This document shows, one piece after another, positions 6,058-10,096 of a stretch of 10,096 bases of DNA. Position 1 is the first letter of the stretch; every line of letters begins with the position of its first letter. The position numbers were made by a program, and so were the translations under genes. A model generated the notes under the pieces. That model was given only the letters and a program-made list of their open reading frames with translations, had not been told where the DNA came from and made no database searches. Source of the DNA: Syntrophaceae bacterium UBA4810 (GTDB lineage: Bacteria > Desulfobacterota > Syntrophia > Syntrophales > Smithellaceae); contig DHGA01000028.1 in NCBI GenBank assembly GCA_002402545.1, forward strand, positions 1 to 10,096, in the 5' to 3' direction.

Positions 6058-6093
6058 GTTGGTATTTTGTGGTAATAAAGGGTAAATACCAAC
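6058..6093. promoter_or_regulatory. Inverted repeat before intI, possible operator
   Basis: GTTGGTATTT (6058-6067) and AAATACCAAC (6084-6093) form a perfect 10-bp inverted repeat with a 16-base spacer, ending ten bases before the intI start codon. A further TTGGTA follows at 6094-6099. Position suits an operator or integrase-binding site controlling intI, or a hairpin in its leader. It does not look like the Escherichia coli LexA box (CTGT-N8-ACAG). Role inferred. Confidence 0.45.
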
Positions 6094-6103
6094 TTGGTAA
6101 AAC

Positions 6104-7417
6104 ATGGGAAAAATGGCAAAAACGATTAACGATACGCTTCTCGAGTTCCAAAAGTACCTCCTGGAGAAGAATCTAGTACCAACTAAAAATACACCTTTTT
6201 TTGCTCATTGGGTCAGTCGTTTTCTTAATTATGCCAGAAGAAATGATTTGTCAACTATCGAGTATCAGGAAACAGCGGTTTTAGAGTTTCTGGAATCCCT
6301 AAAAGCAGATAAACATATCCTTGATTGGCAACATAAGCAGGCAAGCGATTCTTTGAGGCTTTATTTTTTCCATTATCTAGGTAAAACAGATTCGCGAACG
6401 GCAAAAGTCATTAATTCACAAAATATTACCGAAATCATTCAGAAAACAAAACGATTAATTAGGCTAAAACATTATGCCTACAGCACAGAAAGAACTTATA
6501 TTCAATGGATAGAAAGGTTTCTTGAATATATTGCGCAAACAATAAAGAAAAAAATATCCGATGTTGACTCAACTGATTTTAAGAATTTTATTAGTCATCT
6601 GGCGTTGAAACAACGTGTTTCTGCGTCTACCCAGAATCAGGCGTTTAACGCGATTTTGTTTTTCTTCCGGTATGTTTTGGGAAAAGAAGCCGGCAATATC
6701 TCCGATACTGTTCGTGCCAAACGTGGGCAGAAACTGCCTGTTGTCTTTTCAGTAGATGAAATAAAAAGATTGCTGGATTGCCTGACTGGCAGAGATTTGC
6801 TTATTGCTGGATTGATTTATGGCGCAGGCCTAAGATTGATGGAGCTTGCCCGTCTGCGGGTCAAGGATGTAGATATGGATTTGAATACGCTGACTATCCG
6901 CAGCGGTAAAGGTGATAAAGATAGGACAACAATCCTGCCTGTGGCGGTTAAGGAACAACTAAAGAATCATTTAATCGAAGTAAAGAAACTGCACGAAAAC
7001 GACCTTTCCCGCGGGCATGGTGAAGTTCATTTGCCCGATGCATTAAACAAAAAATATCCCAAAGCGGGCAGGCAATGGGCGTGGCAGTATGTTTTTCCAA
7101 CCAACAATCTTTCTGTTGATCCGCGCAGCGGCAGGGTGGCCAGGCATCACATCAGTGATACGGCTATTCAGGATGTGATGAAAAAGGCTCTCGTAAAAGC
7201 TAAAATTCCAAAACATGCCACGGTACATACGCTGCGGCATAGTTTTGCCACGCATTTATTGATGAACGGTGCTAATATTCGTGAGGTACAGGAGCTTTTG
7301 GGCCATAAAAACGTGGAAACCACAATGATTTACACGCATGTATTGCGGGATATGTCGCACGCGCCGAAAAGCCCGCTGGATACCTTGCTGCAGGGTAAGA
7401 AAATCAAATCCGCGTAA
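6104..7417 (+). CDS. intI: Integron integrase IntI with extra N-terminal domain
   Basis: Tyrosine recombinase that inserts cassettes at attI and excises them at attC by recognising folded single-stranded attC DNA. Catalytic residues are all present: R244 (G-A-G-L-R), K269 (G-K-G-D-K-D-R), H375-x2-R378 (H-T-L-R-H-S-F-A-T-H), H401 (L-L-G-H-K) and nucleophile Y410 (M-I-Y-T-H-V). The IntI-specific insert is clear at about 311-343 (A-L-N-K-K-Y-P, W-A-W-Q-Y-V-F-P, D-P-R-S-G), separating it from XerC/D and phage integrases. The usual IntI N-terminus (R-L-K-H-Y, S-T-E-R, A-S-T-Q-N-Q-A) begins only near residue 112, so at 437 residues it is about 100 longer than IntI1 (337). Residues 9-95 look like an extra core-binding domain (V-x2-F-L-x-Y and D-W-Q-x-K-Q-A-x-D-x-L-R-L-Y). 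The start at 6104 has a poor ribosome site; ATG 6113, with GGGA upstream, is an alternative. Confidence 0.96.
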   Translation: MGKMAKTINDTLLEFQKYLLEKNLVPTKNTPFFAHWVSRFLNYARRNDLSTIEYQETAVLEFLESLKADKHILDWQHKQASDSLRLYFFHYLGKTDSRTAKVINSQNITEIIQKTKRLIRLKHYAYSTERTYIQWIERFLEYIAQTIKKKISDVDSTDFKNFISHLALKQRVSASTQNQAFNAILFFFRYVLGKEAGNISDTVRAKRGQKLPVVFSVDEIKRLLDCLTGRDLLIAGLIYGAGLRLMELARLRVKDVDMDLNTLTIRSGKGDKDRTTILPVAVKEQLKNHLIEVKKLHENDLSRGHGEVHLPDALNKKYPKAGRQWAWQYVFPTNNLSVDPRSGRVARHHISDTAIQDVMKKALVKAKIPKHATVHTLRHSFATHLLMNGANIREVQELLGHKNVETTMIYTHVLRDMSHAPKSPLDTLLQGKKIKSA

Positions 7418-7458
7418 AATAAAATTAATTAGTTATAATATACGGGATGCTGGTAATT

Positions 7459-8127
7459 TTACGGCATGTCGAAAATATTTGTTCCTGCGGGCGGCTGGAA
7501 CTTAAAAAGATTATCGGAAAGACCCGCGTTCATCACGATATTGGAAAATTTCAGCGTGGTTATATTGCCCATCAAATCTTCAAAGCTTATTTTAATAATA
7601 AAATAAGTATCTTTATCCAAAGTGATGCCAAGAGCCTGCAAAGAAGAATTTTTCTCTTTAGGCGTCAGTTTAAGCAGATAATTGCCGTGTTTATCAAGAG
7701 CTTCCGGATGGGCGTAATTTATTTGAAAATCATCCCTGAGCTTTCCTAAACCGGATAAAAACCTGAGTAATGTTGCCGATTGGACCAGATTATCCGCTTT
7801 CTGGAAGTATGCCGTCTTTTCGCGCGGCAGATAAAGCCAAGCTTTTTGAGGGTTAATAATCATTTTTTTGACTTCCGGTTTTAAGTAATCCCAGCGCATA
7901 TTGCGCGGTTTCTTAAAAAAAACGCTGCCTTCTTCTGTCATGGTTCTTTTTAGGGATTTATTGAAAGTTTCCTGCGTAAAAGCAGCGCGGAAATCGCCGG
8001 TTTTTTCATATACAAGCTGTAATTTTTGAACTGTATCATCGATAGGCGCAATTTCCTGGGTGTTGCCCGCGGAAAATGAAAAAAATACAAGAAAAATTGT
8101 CGCGGCCACACATTTGCTGAAGTTCAT
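7459..8127 (-). CDS. lolA: Outer-membrane lipoprotein carrier protein LolA
   Basis: Periplasmic chaperone that takes lipoproteins released by LolCDE at the inner membrane to LolB or its equivalent at the outer membrane. The mature protein shows the LolA pattern: F-R-A-A-F-T-Q-E early, G-S-V-F-F-K-K-P-R-N-M-R-W-D-Y, then W-L-Y-L-P and a late D-L-M-G-N-I-T-T-L-K-F. With the start at 8127 the protein is 222 residues, usual for LolA, and opens with a signal peptide (K5, hydrophobic run to about 19, A-G-N cleavage area near 20-22). The frame stays open to ATG codons at 8178 and 8205, adding 17 or 26 residues before the signal peptide. None of the three has a good ribosome site, so the start was chosen from the signal peptide. 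It converges on intI with 41 bases between and marks the chromosomal flank of the integron. Confidence 0.9.
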   Translation of the reverse strand: MNFSKCVAATIFLVFFSFSAGNTQEIAPIDDTVQKLQLVYEKTGDFRAAFTQETFNKSLKRTMTEEGSVFFKKPRNMRWDYLKPEVKKMIINPQKAWLYLPREKTAYFQKADNLVQSATLLRFLSGLGKLRDDFQINYAHPEALDKHGNYLLKLTPKEKNSSLQALGITLDKDTYFIIKISFEDLMGNITTLKFSNIVMNAGLSDNLFKFQPPAGTNIFDMP

Positions 8128-8379
8128 CGTTAAAAAAAATTCAGTTAACAGCGATTTATTTGACGAATTTTTAATCATTTTAACACCAAAAAATTCTTGC
8201 GCCATGGCACACTTTTTATTTGTAGTTTATATCTGTTTTATCAGGCTGCTTATAAGTATCAACGATAACACGATATATTTACAAAGCATTGATTATATTA
8301 TATATTTATCTTGCCTGAATCTTGTGCAATCCGGTGCAAAATCACGTCAAATGGGCTTTCGCCGAGGTTGCCAACAGAG

Positions 8380-8413
8380 TTATCAACAGCTTTTTCCACA
8401 AGTTTGTGGAATG
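8380..8413. promoter_or_regulatory. DnaA-box-like words and an 18-bp palindrome
   Basis: Within the non-coding gap between lolA and ilvE, TTATCAACA (8380-8388) and TTTTCCACA (8392-8400) each differ by one base from the DnaA box TTATCCACA. The second overlaps a perfect palindrome, TTCCACAA-GT-TTGTGGAA (8394-8411). An AT-rich stretch lies to the left (about 8270-8312). This could be a DnaA-binding regulatory site or an unrelated operator for lolA. No dnaA, dnaN or other origin-linked gene is in the window. The remainder of the gap (8206-8472) shows nothing I can name. Confidence 0.35.
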
Positions 8414-8472
8414 TATTTGCAAGTGCTTGTATCAAAGAAGAAAATTGAATTGTAATTTTTTTCCCCTTTACT

Positions 8473-9549
8473 CTATCCGTGAATTTTGACCCGCCAGCCG
8501 AACTCGTCTTCCTTCAATCCGTATTGAATTTGCAGTATCTCATTGTATAATTTTTCCGAAACAGCGCCTGTTTTGCCGCCATTTATCATATATTCTTTGC
8601 CCCGGTAATAAACCTGACCCACCGGCGAGATAATTGCCGCTGTTCCGGAAGCGAAAACCTCCTTGAGTGTGCCATTTTGCGCGCCCTGGGTGACTTCATC
8701 GATGGAAATATGTCTTTCCGTGACCTTCATGCCAAGATGACGCGCCAGATGAATAACGGATTTACGCGTAATGCCCGGTAAAATAGTGCCGGTAAGCTCC
8801 GGCGTAATCAGTTCATCACCGATTAAGAAGAAAATGTTGCTTGTGCCGACTTCTTCGACATATTTCTTCTCGCACGCGTCAAGCCATAAAACCTGCGTGT
8901 AGCCCATATTTGTGGCAATGCGGCTGGCATAGAGACTGGCCGCGTAATTTCCGGCGGCTTTAGTCGATCCTGTTCCGCCGGCTGCCGCGCGCACATACTC
9001 TTCAGAAACATAAATTTTTGTCGGCGCGAAGCCCTGCGGATAATAAGCTCCCACAGGGCCGACAACAATGAAAAACAGATATTCGTCCGCGGGATGAACT
9101 CCCAGCGCCGGCTCTGTGGCAATCATTGTCGGCCTGATATACAAAGATGTTCCCTCGCCGTGCGGAACCCAATCTTTTTCCAGCAAAACCAGTTTTTTTA
9201 AAGCGTCCAGAAAAACATTTTCATCCAGCGCGGGCATGCACATTCTTTCCGCGGAGATGTTCATTCTTTTGATATTTTCCGTGGGGCGGAAAAGATAAAT
9301 TTCTCCGTTTTTGCCGCGGTAGGCCTTCAAACCCTCAAATATTTCCTGCGCGTAATGCAGGCACATTGCCGTGGGATCCAGCTGCAGCGGCCGGTATGGT
9401 TCAACCATCGCGTCATGCCAGCCTTCACCTTCTTTGAATTTCATGGTGAAAATGTGGTCGGTAAAAATTTTGCCAAAGCCCAGTTTGGATTCATCTTTGG
9501 GCTTCGATTTCATTTTTTCCGGCGCCGCTTTAACAATCTTGATATCCAT
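8473..9549 (-). CDS. ilvE: Branched-chain amino-acid aminotransferase
   Basis: PLP-dependent class IV aminotransferase that swaps the amino group between glutamate and the keto acids of valine, leucine and isoleucine, the last step of their synthesis. The 358-residue length and N-terminal extension fit the class II (BCAT-like) group. The PLP lysine is K197 in G-S-T-K-A-A-G-N-Y-A-A-S. E-E-V-G-T-S-N (232-238) and T-G-T-I-L-P-G-I-T-R (253-262) are the usual cofactor and phosphate-binding segments; Y-x-R-P-T (137-141) and F-E-G-L-K-A-Y (71-77) line the substrate pocket in the family. The start at 9549 is preceded by AGAGGA at proper spacing. It lies 61 bases after the comM-like gene on the same strand, so the two may be co-transcribed. 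No terminator hairpin is evident after its stop. Confidence 0.95.
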   Translation of the reverse strand: MDIKIVKAAPEKMKSKPKDESKLGFGKIFTDHIFTMKFKEGEGWHDAMVEPYRPLQLDPTAMCLHYAQEIFEGLKAYRGKNGEIYLFRPTENIKRMNISAERMCMPALDENVFLDALKKLVLLEKDWVPHGEGTSLYIRPTMIATEPALGVHPADEYLFFIVVGPVGAYYPQGFAPTKIYVSEEYVRAAAGGTGSTKAAGNYAASLYASRIATNMGYTQVLWLDACEKKYVEEVGTSNIFFLIGDELITPELTGTILPGITRKSVIHLARHLGMKVTERHISIDEVTQGAQNGTLKEVFASGTAAIISPVGQVYYRGKEYMINGGKTGAVSEKLYNEILQIQYGLKEDEFGWRVKIHG

Positions 9550-9610
9550 ATATTCCTCTTTAAAAATTATAAAATTACTGAAAGATCAGTAGAATACGAT
9601 ATGCATAGCA

Positions 9611-10096
9611 TCAAATCAAACTGCGATCAAGGCTGCGATACTGAATGGCTTCAGCAACATGAGATGATTCTATTTTTTCCTTGTTTTCCAGATCGGCAAT
9701 GGTGCGCGAGACTTTTAATATCCGGTTTATCGCCCGGGCGCTCAAGCCCAGTTTTTCAATCGCCATTTCAATAAGTTTGTGTGAATCTTCATCTATGGCG
9801 CAAAAAGCCTTGATTTGTTTTTCGCTCATTCTGGCGTTGCAGGCCAGGCCGTCCTGATTAAAACGGTTTTTCTGAATCTCGCGGGCGGTGGTCACTCTGC
9901 TTTTTATGGATTGAGAAGATTCGCCCGCTTCTTTGCCGGATAGCGCACGGTATTTAACCGCGGGGACTTCAATGTGTAAATCAATGCGGTCCATTAGCGG
10001 GCCGGAAATTTTTCCCTGATACTGGCGGATTTGCTGCGAAGAGCAGCGGCAGGTTCGGACACGGTCGCCGAAATAACCGCACGGGCAGGGGTTCAT
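9611..10096 (-). CDS. comM: ComM/YifB-type Mg-chelatase-like AAA ATPase, C-terminal part
   Basis: Only the last 161 or so codons are inside the window; the gene begins beyond base 10096. The fragment opens with M-N-P-C-P-C-G-Y-F-G-D, then T-C-R-C-S (15-19), Q-I-R-Q-Y and I-S-G-P-L-M-D-R-I-D-L-H (30-41), the highly conserved end of the AAA core in ComM/YifB proteins, followed by the C-terminal helical Mg-chelatase domain (L-S-A-R-A-I-N-R-I-L-K-V-S-R-T-I-A-D-L, 117-135). In studied relatives ComM is a hexameric helicase promoting branch migration of incoming DNA during natural transformation. The methionine at the window edge is internal, since the family has about 330 residues before it. ilvE follows 61 bases downstream. 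Confidence 0.93.
   Translation of the reverse strand: MNPCPCGYFGDRVRTCRCSSQQIRQYQGKISGPLMDRIDLHIEVPAVKYRALSGKEAGESSQSIKSRVTTAREIQKNRFNQDGLACNARMSEKQIKAFCAIDEDSHKLIEMAIEKLGLSARAINRILKVSRTIADLENKEKIESSHVAEAIQYRSLDRSLI

Larger units (their letters stand above)
1..7417. mobile_element. Sedentary chromosomal-type integron: intI, attI and a cassette array
   Basis: An integron integrase gene on the + strand faces away from a row of minus-strand cassettes, each ending in an attC-like site with RYYYAAC...GTTRRRY ends and a folded stem. Seven cassette genes and seven attC sites or fragments are visible, and the array continues past base 1 because the last attC is cut by the window edge. Several attC sites share the same stem sequence, as is usual for sedentary arrays and unlike mobile class 1 integrons, where attC sites vary. 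No transposon ends, resistance genes or conserved class 1 segments are seen. The right boundary is set at the end of intI. lolA follows 41 bases later, converging on it, so the integron sits directly against chromosomal genes. Seen: sites and genes. Inferred: chromosomal and sedentary status. Confidence 0.88.

Noticed and set aside
7418..7458. Bidirectional terminator between intI and lolA
   Set aside because: The gap is AT-rich, but I find no GC stem followed by a T run on either strand.
8060..8455. 131-residue + strand ORF upstream of lolA
   Set aside because: Partly antisense to lolA, the rest in AT-rich non-coding sequence; no ribosome site or protein-like pattern.

Overview
The window is dominated by a chromosomal-type (sedentary) integron next to housekeeping genes. 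The core is a complete tyrosine recombinase of the integron-integrase type (IntI, + strand, 6104-7417). Its upstream side holds a probable attI site, from which a row of gene cassettes runs leftwards on the minus strand and out of the window at base 1. This is the classical integron layout. To the right lie lolA (lipoprotein carrier), ilvE (branched-chain aminotransferase) and the C-terminal part of a comM/yifB-type ATPase gene, all on the minus strand. LolA points to a Gram-negative (diderm) bacterium. The gene types and moderate base composition would fit a deltaproteobacterial/Desulfobacterota lineage (for example Syntrophales-like), but that assignment is only a guess.

Cassette order from attI outward (right to left): (1) a 78-aa protein of unknown function, with a possible small ORF on the opposite strand; (2) an acyltransferase-3 family membrane protein; (3) a short cassette with no convincing gene; (4) an Lnt-like membrane protein with a C-terminal nitrilase (CN-hydrolase) domain; (5) an HNH endonuclease; (6) a four-helix membrane protein of DUF6653 type and (7) a second, different HNH-like zinc protein, the last two apparently fused into one cassette because the attC between them is almost entirely deleted. 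Five complete attC sites (1266-1321, 2115-2175, 3682-3813, 4134-4261, 5479-5533), one remnant (about 725-735) and one site cut by the window start (1-25) can be read directly. In each cassette the first bases (TTRRRY) are the complement, or nearly so, of the core site at its own 3' end. That rule revealed the attC at 3682-3813, which lies inside an over-long ORF, and explained the deleted one at 725-735. It also moves two start codons inward: 2099 for the HNH gene and 3665 for the Lnt-like gene.

Points of interest are an integrase about 100 residues longer than classical IntI, carrying what looks like an additional N-terminal core-binding-like domain; an inverted repeat directly before intI that could be its operator; the gene-less cassette; the fused cassette; and cassette cargo biased to envelope modification (acyltransferase, Lnt-like protein, small membrane protein) and DNA-cutting (HNH) functions. 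Between lolA and ilvE there is an AT-rich gap with DnaA-box-like words and an 18-bp palindrome. I see no tRNA, rRNA, CRISPR array, IS element or clear rho-independent terminator.
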